Assembly (NCBI RefSeq): GCF_000258425.1
Contig: NC_017461.1
Span: forward strand, 496,001-560,000
Length of the DNA stretch: 64,000 bases
Direction of reading: 5' to 3'
Origin: Fervidicoccus fontis Kam940
Lineage (GTDB): Archaea; Thermoproteota; Thermoprotei_A; Sulfolobales; Fervidicoccaceae
Part shown: positions 1 to 8,863 of the stretch, piece by piece
Layout: each line of letters starts with the position of its first letter
Numbering within the stretch: position 1 is the stretch's first letter
Notes under the pieces: model-generated
The model's input: only the letters and a program-made list of their open reading frames with translations
Databases searched by the model: none
What the model was told of the DNA's origin: nothing
Program-made: the position numbers and the translations under genes

Positions 1-115
1 CAACTAGATATATATTTCTGCTAGAGAACTCATTAAATACTTCTTTTTTTAATTCAAATTCAGTCTTTTTATTCTTCTTTTTCCTTGCAATATAATCCTC
101 AAGTGTTTCTTCCAA
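1..115 (-). CDS. N-terminal part of an unidentified protein, cut by the window edge
   Basis: An open minus-strand frame begins right after the stop of the DUF1616-like gene and runs off the left edge. About 38 residues are visible: acidic at first (MEETLEDYIARKKKNKK) and lysine-rich after that, so a soluble, possibly helical start. The likely start is TTG at 115-113, with GGTGG about 5 nt upstream; an in-frame GTG at 124-122 is the alternative. The tight junction suggests it belongs to the MoxR/DUF58 operon. Too little is visible for a family call. Confidence 0.4.
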   Translation of the reverse strand, partial: MEETLEDYIARKKKNKKTEFELKKEVFNEFSSRNIYLV

Positions 116-116
116 G

Positions 117-617
117 CTACCCACCTGGAAAAGTTATGTTTACATAAAGGTGATTCCAAATTCCTGTATACTGCCACTCATTTGTCGTTAAGTTGTATAT
201 CCAGAGCTCGAATATTAAGGCTACGCTCGTTTCATTATTATTAGCGTATACAGGTACACTCACGTGAAATGTTTCATTGTCATCATTATTGAGAACCCCC
301 CTCCAATTCTTTATTGCTAGTGATGAAGATGGAGTAGTATTAGTCGGAATTGTAAGGTTGTTGCCTATTTTATAGACCACTTCATAGTATATAGGATGGC
401 CCATATGATTATATACGAAAAGACAAAGGTTCACATTTGTTCCGTTAACTACAGTTGAGGGGTAGCTTCCTATTTGGCAGTTTTGGTCTAACAGGCCTAA
501 TGCAGTAAATGGCTCTTCAGATGATGGTCTTATTATCATAGCGACTCCAAGAACTGATCCTACTACGATTATAGCCAATATAACTGCAAAAACTTCTTCA
601 TCCATAATAAAGCTCAT
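117..617 (-). CDS. DUF1616-like membrane-anchored surface protein
   Basis: 166 residues: a short cytoplasmic start, one hydrophobic segment (about residues 8-28, AVILAIIVVGSVLGVAMII) and an outward domain rich in Asn-x-Ser/Thr sites that looks like a beta-sandwich. The layout fits the DUF1616 family of archaeal membrane proteins (family from memory). I choose ATG at 617, which overlaps the upstream TGA as ATGA and has GGTGA a few bases before it; a GTG six codons upstream is possible. Last complete gene of the MoxR/DUF58 operon. The extracytoplasmic domain suggests a surface component; no enzymatic motif is seen. Confidence 0.6.
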   Translation of the reverse strand: MSFIMDEEVFAVILAIIVVGSVLGVAMIIRPSSEEPFTALGLLDQNCQIGSYPSTVVNGTNVNLCLFVYNHMGHPIYYEVVYKIGNNLTIPTNTTPSSSLAIKNWRGVLNNDDNETFHVSVPVYANNNETSVALIFELWIYNLTTNEWQYTGIWNHLYVNITFPGG

Positions 618-1048
618 TTTTTCTTCACCAACCACTTTCTCCTACTGCGATACCAAATGCTCAAGTAGATCCGTGGCAGAAATACATAAGTCAAAACTGG
701 TATAGATAATAAAAGGATGATTTCTATAATCTTCAATGCTATTATTTTATAATAATTGCTTTCTGCACTAGGCATAAGTGCTGATATGTTCTCCTGCAAT
801 TGAGATATAATTAAAGATGATGCCGTAATGTTTCCTTCCTGCTCAAGCTTTACTGCATAGTTCAGTTTATTTACAAGCTGAGATACATTCACACCATGAT
901 CATATAAGTAAACAATTTCACCCAGCAACTGAGTGATTGTACTATTTGTCCCGATTACATCTTCGCTACTTTGAGAACTTACAATAATAAAGGGAGAAAT
1001 GATCACTATTAGTAATATAATTACGCTATAAACTTTGTAAGCTTTCAT
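614..1048 (-). CDS. Small membrane protein of the MoxR/DUF58 operon
   Basis: About 144 residues with an N-terminal hydrophobic signal or anchor (SVIILLIVIISPFIIV), a roughly 80-residue extracytoplasmic helical region with Asn-Xaa-Ser/Thr sites, a second hydrophobic segment near the C-terminus (IIALKIIEIILLLSIPVL) and a basic cytoplasmic tail (YRSRRKWLVKKK). The two-helix topology puts both ends inside. Start ATG 1048 overlaps the DUF58 stop as ATGA; the longer frame starting inside DUF58 is unlikely. Function unknown. Coupling to DUF58 and MoxR suggests a subunit or client of that system. Confidence 0.65.
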   Translation of the reverse strand: MKAYKVYSVIILLIVIISPFIIVSSQSSEDVIGTNSTITQLLGEIVYLYDHGVNVSQLVNKLNYAVKLEQEGNITASSLIISQLQENISALMPSAESNYYKIIALKIIEIILLLSIPVLTYVFLPRIYLSIWYRSRRKWLVKKK

Positions 1049-2325
1049 TTTTCTAGACCCTTCCAACTTATAACTTTCACGCCAAGCTTTTCAATTTTCT
1101 TTTTTGCTAGCGAATAGCTTGTAAATATCCTATAAGCATCCTCAATGTCAACCTCATCTTTCCAAGGCGAGTCTGGAGTGATAACAACAGCATTGTATCT
1201 TTTAATCCTGGATATTAAGTCTAAAATTCTTGAAGGGTCGTGAAATATATTTGAAACGAATATTGCAGTATCTGAACTACTACTGAGCTTTTCTCCTTTC
1301 TCATCAATAAGTAAAGAACCTTTATAGAACCTCGAAAGAATTTCATAAAGTTCTTGGAGCGTAAGCGGATAGACGTATTCGTGAAGCTTCATATCCTCTA
1401 CTGGAACAATTTTCTTTTCTAAAATTTTCCCAGTCAAATAACCTAAAAGTTTGAGGGGACTATCGAATCTCATAACCTTACTGCTGTCGTTTTCATAAAG
1501 CTGAATATCATTAATTCCTTCTTCATATATAAGTTGAGAAATAGAGAGAATTGATGAAGCCAAAAGATCACAGTTTCTCAACCCTGCACATGTATAGTCA
1601 ACCAGTAACATAACTGAGCCGTGAGGGTTTTCACCATATTCTCTAATAATAAGCCTCAAGTTTTTCATGCTGGACTTCCAGTCAATTCTCTTTGGAACAT
1701 CTCCGGGCTCAAAGAATCTGTTTCTTATGTACTCCCCGCTTCTGACATTTGGAATTAGAGCGATACCTTCCCCGAGATAGGTCACTTCAAAATAAGATGT
1801 TTTTCCAGAAGAAGCTAACCCAAGCAATCTGAGTCCTCTAACAATCCATACAAGCGTCTGCGGGAGAACTTTAATAGCAAGCTCTCTTTCAAAGCTTTTT
1901 TCAAGCCTGAATACATCAAATATAGATGACTGAAATATGTTGCCTGAAATTATATCATACTCACCTGAGGAATTAAAAAGAAGCTTAGCAGAGATGCTTA
2001 CCTTATCTCTAGCTTTCTTGATTTCTTCAACTTTAACAAAGCTGGAAAAAATTGCCTCTTTGAAATTTTTGCATTTATCTATTTTAATGTTTATTTTTGG
2101 AGTTTCGTAAACTAAAAACTTCTCACCAGCTTTAACATCCTTTATGTTCACTTCACATTTTTCTCTTCTCAAAAGGAAAGCTTGAAAAAGAGATGCTACG
2201 AGCAAAAAACAGAAAATGAGAAAAACTGAAAGAATAACTATCGATCGAGAAACTAAATACAGAGAGAAGAGAGATAGAGAAGAGAAGAAAATAGGAAAGA
2301 AGCCCTTACCGATTTTTATCTTCAA
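1045..2325 (-). CDS. DUF58 domain protein
   Basis: 426 residues. Two hydrophobic segments lie near the N-terminus (about residues 9-50), followed by a beta-rich region and the DUF58 signature around residues 205-245: FEPGDVPKRIDWKSS, then a vWA-like strand SVMLLVDYT with the DxT/S type acidic start. DUF58 proteins almost always pair with MoxR ATPases, as here, and are thought to act with them in metal-dependent assembly or maturation of other proteins. The start is TTG 2325, overlapping the MoxR stop (TTGA). The partnership is firm; the client is unknown, with the flanking membrane proteins obvious candidates. Confidence 0.85.
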   Translation of the reverse strand: MKIKIGKGFFPIFFSSLSLFSLYLVSRSIVILSVFLIFCFLLVASLFQAFLLRREKCEVNIKDVKAGEKFLVYETPKINIKIDKCKNFKEAIFSSFVKVEEIKKARDKVSISAKLLFNSSGEYDIISGNIFQSSIFDVFRLEKSFERELAIKVLPQTLVWIVRGLRLLGLASSGKTSYFEVTYLGEGIALIPNVRSGEYIRNRFFEPGDVPKRIDWKSSMKNLRLIIREYGENPHGSVMLLVDYTCAGLRNCDLLASSILSISQLIYEEGINDIQLYENDSSKVMRFDSPLKLLGYLTGKILEKKIVPVEDMKLHEYVYPLTLQELYEILSRFYKGSLLIDEKGEKLSSSSDTAIFVSNIFHDPSRILDLISRIKRYNAVVITPDSPWKDEVDIEDAYRIFTSYSLAKKKIEKLGVKVISWKGLEK

Positions 2326-3275
2326 ACCTTCGGCACCTCAACTTTTTCCAGCACAGAGGATATGATATTTTCAGACGTTACATTCTTCAGCTCAGCTTCT
2401 GGATTGAAAAACAATCTGTGCCTAAGTACATATCGAGCGATTTTCTTTACGTGATCGGGAGAAACATAATCATTTCCCTCTAAAAATGCGAGTGCTCTGC
2501 TTCCTTTGAAAAGCCAAACGGATGCTCTTGTGCTAGGTGCGATCACAAACATATCTTCTTTCTTTCTCAACTCTCCTACTATAGATGCTATGTACAGCTT
2601 AATCTTATCATCAACATAGACTTTCTTTATTTCCTCCTGTAGCATTAGGATGTCCTTTATTGAAAGGATCGGAGAAACGCTTGTGCTTTTTATCACTTCA
2701 TCGATTGCATCTACTTTATCTAAAACCTCTTTCTCCTTATCTGTTTCCAAGTAGTTAGTTATATATGAAAAGGCGAACCTATCGAGCAGAGTGGGGGTAA
2801 GCGGATAAATTCCTACCTCGCTTTTGGTCATCTGTGTAGCTATGAAGAGGTTTGGCCTTGGCAACTCCTTTGTAACCCCTTCTATGCTTGCTCTGCCTTC
2901 CTGCATTGCTTCTAAGAGTGCGCTTTGAGTTCTCGGCGATGCCCTATTGAGCTCATCGATAAAAATTACGTTCGCAAAAATGGGTCCTTCTCTAAATATC
3001 CATTCTCCTTTCCCTATATCGTAGAAGAATCCCCCTAAAATATCGCTTGGAAGCATATCTGGAGTCATCTGGATTCTCTTAAAAGTTCCCCCTATAGATA
3101 AAGCAAGTAATCTAGCTGTCAGCGTTTTTCCAGATCCAGGAGGACCTTCGATCAGCACATGACCTCCGCTAAGTAATGAGATAGAAAGAAGTTCGAATAA
3201 TTCTTCATATCCAATAATATATGACTTTAAAAATTCAATCACGTTCCTTAATTTTTCATCAATCTTCTTACTCAT
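2322..3275 (-). CDS. moxR: MoxR-family AAA+ ATPase
   Basis: 317 residues, normal MoxR length. Walker A GPPGSGKT is at residues 44-51, Walker B VIFIDELNRAS near 103-113, sensor 1 around FIATQMT, and a C-terminal helical lid with an arginine-bearing PSTRASVWL segment. MoxR proteins act as chaperone-like ATPases that load metals or assemble complexes, usually with a vWA/DUF58 partner. Here DUF58 follows directly, with a TTGA overlap. The start ATG overlaps the end of the DUF4350-like gene by 8 bp, so translation is coupled. No sign of decay in the ATPase motifs. Confidence 0.93.
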   Translation of the reverse strand: MSKKIDEKLRNVIEFLKSYIIGYEELFELLSISLLSGGHVLIEGPPGSGKTLTARLLALSIGGTFKRIQMTPDMLPSDILGGFFYDIGKGEWIFREGPIFANVIFIDELNRASPRTQSALLEAMQEGRASIEGVTKELPRPNLFIATQMTKSEVGIYPLTPTLLDRFAFSYITNYLETDKEKEVLDKVDAIDEVIKSTSVSPILSIKDILMLQEEIKKVYVDDKIKLYIASIVGELRKKEDMFVIAPSTRASVWLFKGSRALAFLEGNDYVSPDHVKKIARYVLRHRLFFNPEAELKNVTSENIISSVLEKVEVPKV

Positions 3276-4242
3276 TTTTATCTGCCTCTTTCATGAGCTT
3301 GATTAATACATCCTTATTCCACTCAGGGTGCACTTTCAGGATTTTTTCTAAATTTGATTTTTTCTTAGTTCTTTTTTTAACTAAATTAATATATATGTAA
3401 TTTCCAACGATATATGAAGCTAGTACTGAAATAAGAGCTAAAGGATAAACAATAGAGGGCAATATCTGGGAGAAAAAGTTAAAAGTATTTGTCCTCAATA
3501 CATCATAATTGTTCACATACCATTTATCATCTATTAAATAGGGAATTTTTCCGCTTATAAGAATAGTAGCCAACTTATGGTTGTCGCCCAAGTTGAGCAT
3601 AGAATTAATGAATGGGCTAGAATCCGAAAAAACATAGACTACTCCTTTTCCAATATTTTGCATATATGCAATACAGAAGGGACCTTTAGGGTAGCCGTTT
3701 AAATATTTTCCCGTGAGGTTGAGATCAAGATAGCTGAAGTAAGAGCTTTCACCTATGCAATTAAGGTTGCTATTTTGTGAGGTTATAACAGTAGCATAGT
3801 TGTAGTAAACATTCAGAGTTGTACCATTTACATTTACTTTTACTATTGGAAGCTGAAAGCTCTTATACATAAACAGCGGATCCCCTAATAAACTGCCATT
3901 CAATATTCCGTTTAAATTCATTATCTTAATAAGTTCATTTGATGTCCCAAAATCATCCATTATAACTAACTCTCCCCCGTTTTCCACATAGCTGAGAATT
4001 TCCATTCCTTCTTGCTCTGTAAAATTCTTGCTTGGACCTATTAAAAACACTACAGTTCCCTGCTTCAAATTGTTCAACGAATTTATAGGTATAAGTGTTA
4101 CGTTAAATTCATGAACAAAGTCTGCTAAACCATTGTAAAGCGGATTGTATGGAGAAAAATCGCTGGTAGAAGGAATAATGTAAATTGAAAATAAAGCTAT
4201 AATAAGGAATAAAACTGTCCCCAAGATGATGTAGTTTTTCAT
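3268..4242 (-). CDS. DUF4350-like membrane protein
   Basis: 324 residues with an N-terminal transmembrane helix (about residues 4-24), an extracytoplasmic alpha/beta domain and a second helix near 255-285, then a basic cytoplasmic tail. The central part contains VVFLIGPSKNFTEQEGMEIL and GGELVIMDDFG, typical of DUF4350, a glutamine-amidotransferase-like fold without the catalytic triad (family from memory). Such proteins recur in archaeal MoxR-DUF58 loci. Its ATG overlaps the preceding stop as ATGA. It probably binds or positions a surface ligand, which is inference. Confidence 0.75.
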   Translation of the reverse strand: MKNYIILGTVLFLIIALFSIYIIPSTSDFSPYNPLYNGLADFVHEFNVTLIPINSLNNLKQGTVVFLIGPSKNFTEQEGMEILSYVENGGELVIMDDFGTSNELIKIMNLNGILNGSLLGDPLFMYKSFQLPIVKVNVNGTTLNVYYNYATVITSQNSNLNCIGESSYFSYLDLNLTGKYLNGYPKGPFCIAYMQNIGKGVVYVFSDSSPFINSMLNLGDNHKLATILISGKIPYLIDDKWYVNNYDVLRTNTFNFFSQILPSIVYPLALISVLASYIVGNYIYINLVKKRTKKKSNLEKILKVHPEWNKDVLIKLMKEADKNE

Positions 4243-6008
4243 TTTTTCTTCCTCAGCAACTCGATTAAAGCTTTGACCTTTATTGAAACCTCTTCTTTCA
4301 ATTGGGTATACTTAACTCCCCCATATATGACCTTTTCAATTTTGAAAATAAGTTCCTCAACTAGCAAGTACGTCTTTTCATCGATCCTCTCCTTGATTGC
4401 AGAAAGATACTCTCTAAGCGTCATCCAGCCTTCCATCTTCACTTTGCTTATCATTTCTAGAGCTTCGAAAAATTCTCCTACAATCCCTTTATTTCTCAGA
4501 TTTGTCCCAGAGCTTGATTCTTCGGCTTTTTCCTTTTTATTTTCAGCTTTTCTCACAGAAGATGTCGATCTAGCTAAAGGAATTGCTACTGCAAAGGCTC
4601 CTGCTAAGGTTGAAAAAATCGCCAGTGAGTTGTAAGAAGGTATGCTCTCTTCTAGATATACTTCCTTATATGAAGGATTTTCGGGGTCGACTATAATATT
4701 CACAACAACTTTGCTGTTAATATAGGAAAGCGGTATTCTAAGTATTATACTATTTCCTTGAACTGTTGCATTTATTCCAGGTGAAGCTACAACGTATATG
4801 TCAAATGGTATTGTGCTATTGATTCTTATTTCGTAAGTCTTTCCAGAAAAAATTTGCTTAGGAATAGAAATGTTTAATTGAAGCGATTCTTTATAAACGG
4901 TCAGATTAGTAGACCAAGAGGTAGGCGCTAATTCCCCGTTAGGTAGAGAGTTTACGATAAGATTGTATATTCCCTCTTTAGCAGTTGCTGGTACTTCGAG
5001 AAGAATTCTACTCTCTTTTTCATTAGTAAAAGTAAGGTTCCATAAGTTTGAGGTTAAATTAAACTCTAAGATATAGTTGCTCTTAACGTCCAACTCAATA
5101 GTGCTTCCTGGAGTCACATATGTAGAATTTAAGGTTATAGAAACTTCAGGAACTATATAGCTTACTGTAACATTATATATTTGAGAAGAAGAGTAAGCAT
5201 AGATATATTTATCGTTGCCAGAAGGTATAAACTCTGAATATATTTGCACGCATGGCTGATAACTAGTGATTTTTTCATCTAAATTATATTGACCTGAACT
5301 GTTGGTATAAATAGTATAGATCTTCGCTCCAATATGAATCAGCACTTCTCTATCGCTTAAAGGATTGCCGCTCTCTTCAGTTAGAGAGCCCTGTATTGAA
5401 ACTTTTTCTCCCCAATTTACGTTTAAAGGAGAAACATTAATTGAAATTTTCGTTGGAATCAAATTTTGCCTGTTTTCTATTTCTTCTTTCAGAGTCAAGA
5501 TCTTCTCAAATAATAAATTTATTGCGGAGCCTATTCCATTGAAAGTATTGGTAACTCTAGAAGATGATATCGGAAGAGAAGAATAAAGTTCTAGCAGCTG
5601 TATATAGGTGGCATTTGCATTTGCGAGAGTAAATAAAGCCTGTCCCAAAAGGTTATCAGCATCTGAAAACCTATTATTCTGTATCAAAACAGTAGCATTG
5701 CTTATCATAAGCTTGGTCAGATTTAAAGAGTCCAGTATATTGCTTAAGAGTTCGTTTCCTCTCTGAAAAATGTACATATATGTTGAGGGAAAGCTAGATT
5801 GCAAAATATAAGTTAAATTTTGCTCAGCAGAAGAAAAATCCAAGCTTCCTATGCTATTAGAAATAGTCGAATATGCATTTAGAAGATCAGGTACATTGCT
5901 GTCCTCAGAAATAGTCGCAGGATCCACCTGTCTTGGAATACTCTCCGCGATAGGAGAAAGAGAAGTAATAAATATAATAAGCATCAGAAACATAGATAGC
6001 TTCTTCAT
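4239..6008 (-). CDS. Exported Ig-like multidomain protein with C-terminal membrane anchor
   Basis: 589 residues. A signal peptide (about 1-23) precedes an extracellular helical region (30-180), then several beta-sandwich modules; one (about 190-280) looks like a carboxypeptidase-regulatory or Ig-like repeat (LSDREVLIHIGAKIYT, NSSGQYNL). A transmembrane helix near 465-485 leads to a charged linker and a cytoplasmic helical domain (MEGWMTLREYLSAIKER) resembling the C-terminal part of DUF4129 proteins. Many Asn-Xaa-Ser/Thr sites suggest glycosylation. It is the largest product of the operon and spans the membrane, so it could connect a surface structure with MoxR/DUF58 inside. No catalytic residues recognised. 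Confidence 0.7.
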   Translation of the reverse strand: MKKLSMFLMLIIFITSLSPIAESIPRQVDPATISEDSNVPDLLNAYSTISNSIGSLDFSSAEQNLTYILQSSFPSTYMYIFQRGNELLSNILDSLNLTKLMISNATVLIQNNRFSDADNLLGQALFTLANANATYIQLLELYSSLPISSSRVTNTFNGIGSAINLLFEKILTLKEEIENRQNLIPTKISINVSPLNVNWGEKVSIQGSLTEESGNPLSDREVLIHIGAKIYTIYTNSSGQYNLDEKITSYQPCVQIYSEFIPSGNDKYIYAYSSSQIYNVTVSYIVPEVSITLNSTYVTPGSTIELDVKSNYILEFNLTSNLWNLTFTNEKESRILLEVPATAKEGIYNLIVNSLPNGELAPTSWSTNLTVYKESLQLNISIPKQIFSGKTYEIRINSTIPFDIYVVASPGINATVQGNSIILRIPLSYINSKVVVNIIVDPENPSYKEVYLEESIPSYNSLAIFSTLAGAFAVAIPLARSTSSVRKAENKKEKAEESSSGTNLRNKGIVGEFFEALEMISKVKMEGWMTLREYLSAIKERIDEKTYLLVEELIFKIEKVIYGGVKYTQLKEEVSIKVKALIELLRKKK

Positions 6009-6217
6009 ATTATCACTTCATATATTCTTATTGAAACAAATATAGCAAAGACTGCTATGAGAATTATAAAAAGCCAATCTCTTCCCTTTCTCCTAGGCCT
6101 AACTACAGCCTTGAGAACTGCATACTCCAATACAAACATAGATATATATGCATCTATTCTCGTTTCCCCTAAATAAGAAAAGGAGAATACTGTGAGGGTT
6201 ATGAATAAAGATAGCAA
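6005..6217 (-). CDS. Small two-helix membrane protein
   Basis: 70 residues: an N-terminal hydrophobic stretch, a short basic loop (VVRPRRKGRDW) and a second transmembrane helix (LFIILIAVFAIFVSIRI). The positive loop between the helices should face the cytoplasm. The predicted start is TTG 6217, 23 nt after the preceding stop; no ATG is available. The stop overlaps the next ATG (ATGA), which supports a real, translated gene. Family unknown; likely a membrane subunit of the MoxR/DUF58 complex by position. Confidence 0.6.
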   Translation of the reverse strand: MLSLFITLTVFSFSYLGETRIDAYISMFVLEYAVLKAVVRPRRKGRDWLFIILIAVFAIFVSIRIYEVII

Positions 6218-6240
6218 TGTGTTAAAGATGCGGTCTCTGC

Positions 6241-6915
6241 TTATCGTTCTATGCTCACCTTGATTATCTTATAGTTTTCGCTCTCGTCAAAAGAAACTAC
6301 AGAAGCCTCTCCTTTCAATATAGAAGCAATTGATCCTAAAATCAGACCGTAAAATCCTCCAAATGCCTTCGCAGTCCTCAAAGGATCCTTTATAAGTGTC
6401 CCGTAAACTTTAACAGAATATATATCATTACCCTCAGCACATTCTATCTTATCAGCAACATTAAGCTTTTCAACTAACACAAAATCAGCAGCTGAACAAA
6501 AAGAAGTATTACCCTCTATAATTTCTCTATTTATAGGAGATTCTAAAGATAAGACCGTTTTTCCATCAAGCACTGAAATTAGAAAATTTGGAGGTTCATC
6601 GGGCGCTTTCTCTAAAGATCCTTCAGAAAGAAATAAGTATACTTTTTCTCCGTATGCTACAAACTTATTAAAAGAGCTTATCCTGAAAGTCTCTAGCAAA
6701 GATGCTATGTTAGAAAATTCCGAATATAGCATAAGCGATAAGTCTTTTGAGACCCAGCTTTCTTCTTCAGGAGTAAGAAACATAGAAGCTCCTAATATTG
6801 AGATTCCAACGAAGAGAGCAGTGAAAGGTGTATTTCTTGTGAGCAAAAATATAAAGATAGCTGCAGGTATTCCGCTGATCATCAAAGATAAGCCTATTCC
6901 CCTATATATATTCAT
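6241..6915 (-). CDS. Membrane protein of unknown function, first gene of the MoxR/DUF58 operon
   Basis: 224 residues with two adjacent transmembrane helices at the N-terminus (about 5-45), a cytoplasmic alpha/beta domain of 150 residues and a mildly hydrophobic segment near 190-205 (GFYGLILGSIASIL). Not recognised. ATG 6915 is preceded by GGTGTAAAGTA, a usable ribosome site, and by an AT-rich promoter region, so it probably heads the operon that runs to the left edge of the window. The domain order recalls small membrane proteins encoded next to DUF58 in other crenarchaea, but this is weak. Confidence 0.6.
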   Translation of the reverse strand: MNIYRGIGLSLMISGIPAAIFIFLLTRNTPFTALFVGISILGASMFLTPEEESWVSKDLSLMLYSEFSNIASLLETFRISSFNKFVAYGEKVYLFLSEGSLEKAPDEPPNFLISVLDGKTVLSLESPINREIIEGNTSFCSAADFVLVEKLNVADKIECAEGNDIYSVKVYGTLIKDPLRTAKAFGGFYGLILGSIASILKGEASVVSFDESENYKIIKVSIER

Positions 6916-7031
6916 TACTTTACACCGACTATCTTAGGTATGCTGTTTATTTAGAATAGATTTTTGTTTCTAATTTAATATCAAATAAAAAATTCTTCCG
7001 CTTTTAAAACTATTCTTAAAATGGAGTTACC

Positions 7032-7340
7032 TTATTTTTCTTCTCCCTGTGCATTACCTTCGCTCCGCGTTTTCTGCTCCACATTCTGCTCCTGCTCTAA
7101 TTTCTTAAGCTCCTCATCTATCTCCTTCTCTATCTCCTCTATAGGCTTTGGAGGAGGAGTTGTTGCGAGAGTGTATCCTATCCATCCAACGATTCCGAAT
7201 ATCCCTAATATAGCTATGAATGCCGTCAGCTCAATAAGTATTCCTGAGTAGCTCGTTAAAAATAGTATGTACCCGTAGAGAACTATTACTATTGCGGAAA
7301 CCGAGATAAGTAGAATGCCTATATACTTGTCCTTTGACAT
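7032..7340 (-). CDS. Two-helix membrane protein with glutamate-rich tail
   Basis: 102 residues. Two transmembrane helices (about 8-30 and 36-58) are followed by a proline-rich TTPPPKPIEE hinge and a charged cytoplasmic coiled-coil-like tail (EEIEKEIDEELKKLEQEQ). Not recognised. It is flanked by AT-rich gaps on both sides, so it is likely a single-gene unit. A TATA-like TTTATTTAAAA lies about 35-45 nt upstream of the ATG. Confidence 0.6.
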   Translation of the reverse strand: MSKDKYIGILLISVSAIVIVLYGYILFLTSYSGILIELTAFIAILGIFGIVGWIGYTLATTPPPKPIEEIEKEIDEELKKLEQEQNVEQKTRSEGNAQGEEK

Positions 7341-7405
7341 TTTTCTAACCTCATTAGGTATATTAATTTTAAATAAAAAAATAGTTTGTTTTATTATTTA
7401 AAATT

Positions 7406-8839
7406 TTATTTTAATACGAAAAGAAGCCAAGGCATTCCGATTGCAATAAAGATTACATAATAGATAATCCCAAAAATCAGCCCAAGTTTCCAGAAGTCGT
7501 TTCCTTTTATGTATCCACTGCCGTAGTAAACAGGGGCAGGACCTGTAGCATATGGCGAGATAATCCCCATTATCCCTAGTGTATAGGACAGCGCGTATGC
7601 CGCAACGACTGGATTCATGCCGGAGATCCCCATTGCAGTAGCTAAAAATATTGGAAATAGAGCTGTCGCATGTGCAGTTAGGCTTGCAAACATGTAGTGG
7701 AGCCAATAAAATAGAGACACTATAACTATTAATGCTATTGTTGGACTCATCCACCCAATGCTGGTAGCTATTTCTTTTCCGACATAGCTGACAAAACCTA
7801 CCCTAGAAAGCCCATCAGCCAATGTAAATAATGTAGCGAACCAAACGAGCGTGTTCCAAGCTGATTCATACGTAAGTACATCCTTCCATGAATATACGTT
7901 TGAAAGCAGCGAGAGAGCTACAACTAGTAAAGCAACTGCAGTCGCATCTATGTAATTTGATCCAACTATCCACAAAACTAACGCCAATATAACTTCTATC
8001 AGAAAGGCAATTTCTCTTCCTTTAATCTTGCCCATCTTGTTTAGCTCTTCCTGTGCCCATTTTGGAGCTTCTGGAGATTCCTTGATCTCGGGGGGGTATA
8101 TCTTGAAAATCAGATAAGGAGTTATAATAAATAGAAATATACCTACAGGGGCAAAGCCAATGAACCAGGTGATCCAGCTGAATTGAATTCCTTGCTTGGC
8201 AGCCAGAGACTGAACTAATACGTTTGGTGCAAGCCCTGTTAGAAACATGCTGCTAGTTATACATGTAGCAGCAAATGCGGTCCACATAAGATAGGAGCCA
8301 ATTTTCTTCTCTGTTCCTTCACGTGGGCTTGAACCATACATCGGAGGAATATTGGATACTATGGGGAATATTGTCCCACCACTTCTAGCCGTATTTGAAG
8401 GCATAAAAGGTGCTAAAACTAAATCGGAAAGTGCTATAGCGTAGCCCAAGCCTAATGGTTTTTTTCCGAGGTATTTTATGAAAATTAGGGCAATCCTTCT
8501 TCCTAAGCCTGTTTTTGAATACCCTAAAGCGAAAAGGTATGCTGCAAATATCAGCCAGACAATGCTATTGGAAAAACCTGTGAGCCCCCAACTAATGCTA
8601 CTGCTCGGACTAGAATAAACAAGCCTTGCAACTACGGCTACTACTACTCCGATCAAGCTTATAGCAGCTATAGGCATAGGCTCAAGTATGGTCGCCGCGA
8701 TAACTGTGGCAAAAAGGGCGAAGTAATACCATGCATTAGAGGTGAGCGCAGATGGATGCGGAATTATTGCAATAATTATTCCAATTATAATAGGAATAAT
8801 TGCTTTAAGTAATTTTTCCCTATCCACTAAAACCACCAT
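7406..8839 (-). CDS. DASS/SLC13-family anion transporter, probably for C4-dicarboxylates
   Basis: 477 residues with about 12 transmembrane segments. Signature segments of the divalent anion:Na+ symporter family are visible: PFMPSNTARSGGTIFPIVSNI-type (SNTARSGGT) in the first half and TGLAPNVLVQSLA later, matching the paired SNT/xNxx hairpin motifs that bind Na+ and carboxylate. Length matches 2-oxoglutarate/malate translocators. It sits 24 nt downstream of the fumarase beta gene on the same strand, so malate, fumarate or succinate is the likely substrate; sulfate or citrate cannot be excluded from sequence alone. Confidence 0.85.
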   Translation of the reverse strand: MVVLVDREKLLKAIIPIIIGIIIAIIPHPSALTSNAWYYFALFATVIAATILEPMPIAAISLIGVVVAVVARLVYSSPSSSISWGLTGFSNSIVWLIFAAYLFALGYSKTGLGRRIALIFIKYLGKKPLGLGYAIALSDLVLAPFMPSNTARSGGTIFPIVSNIPPMYGSSPREGTEKKIGSYLMWTAFAATCITSSMFLTGLAPNVLVQSLAAKQGIQFSWITWFIGFAPVGIFLFIITPYLIFKIYPPEIKESPEAPKWAQEELNKMGKIKGREIAFLIEVILALVLWIVGSNYIDATAVALLVVALSLLSNVYSWKDVLTYESAWNTLVWFATLFTLADGLSRVGFVSYVGKEIATSIGWMSPTIALIVIVSLFYWLHYMFASLTAHATALFPIFLATAMGISGMNPVVAAYALSYTLGIMGIISPYATGPAPVYYGSGYIKGNDFWKLGLIFGIIYYVIFIAIGMPWLLFVLK

Positions 8840-8863
8840 TTAATTCTTGGAAGATAATTATAA

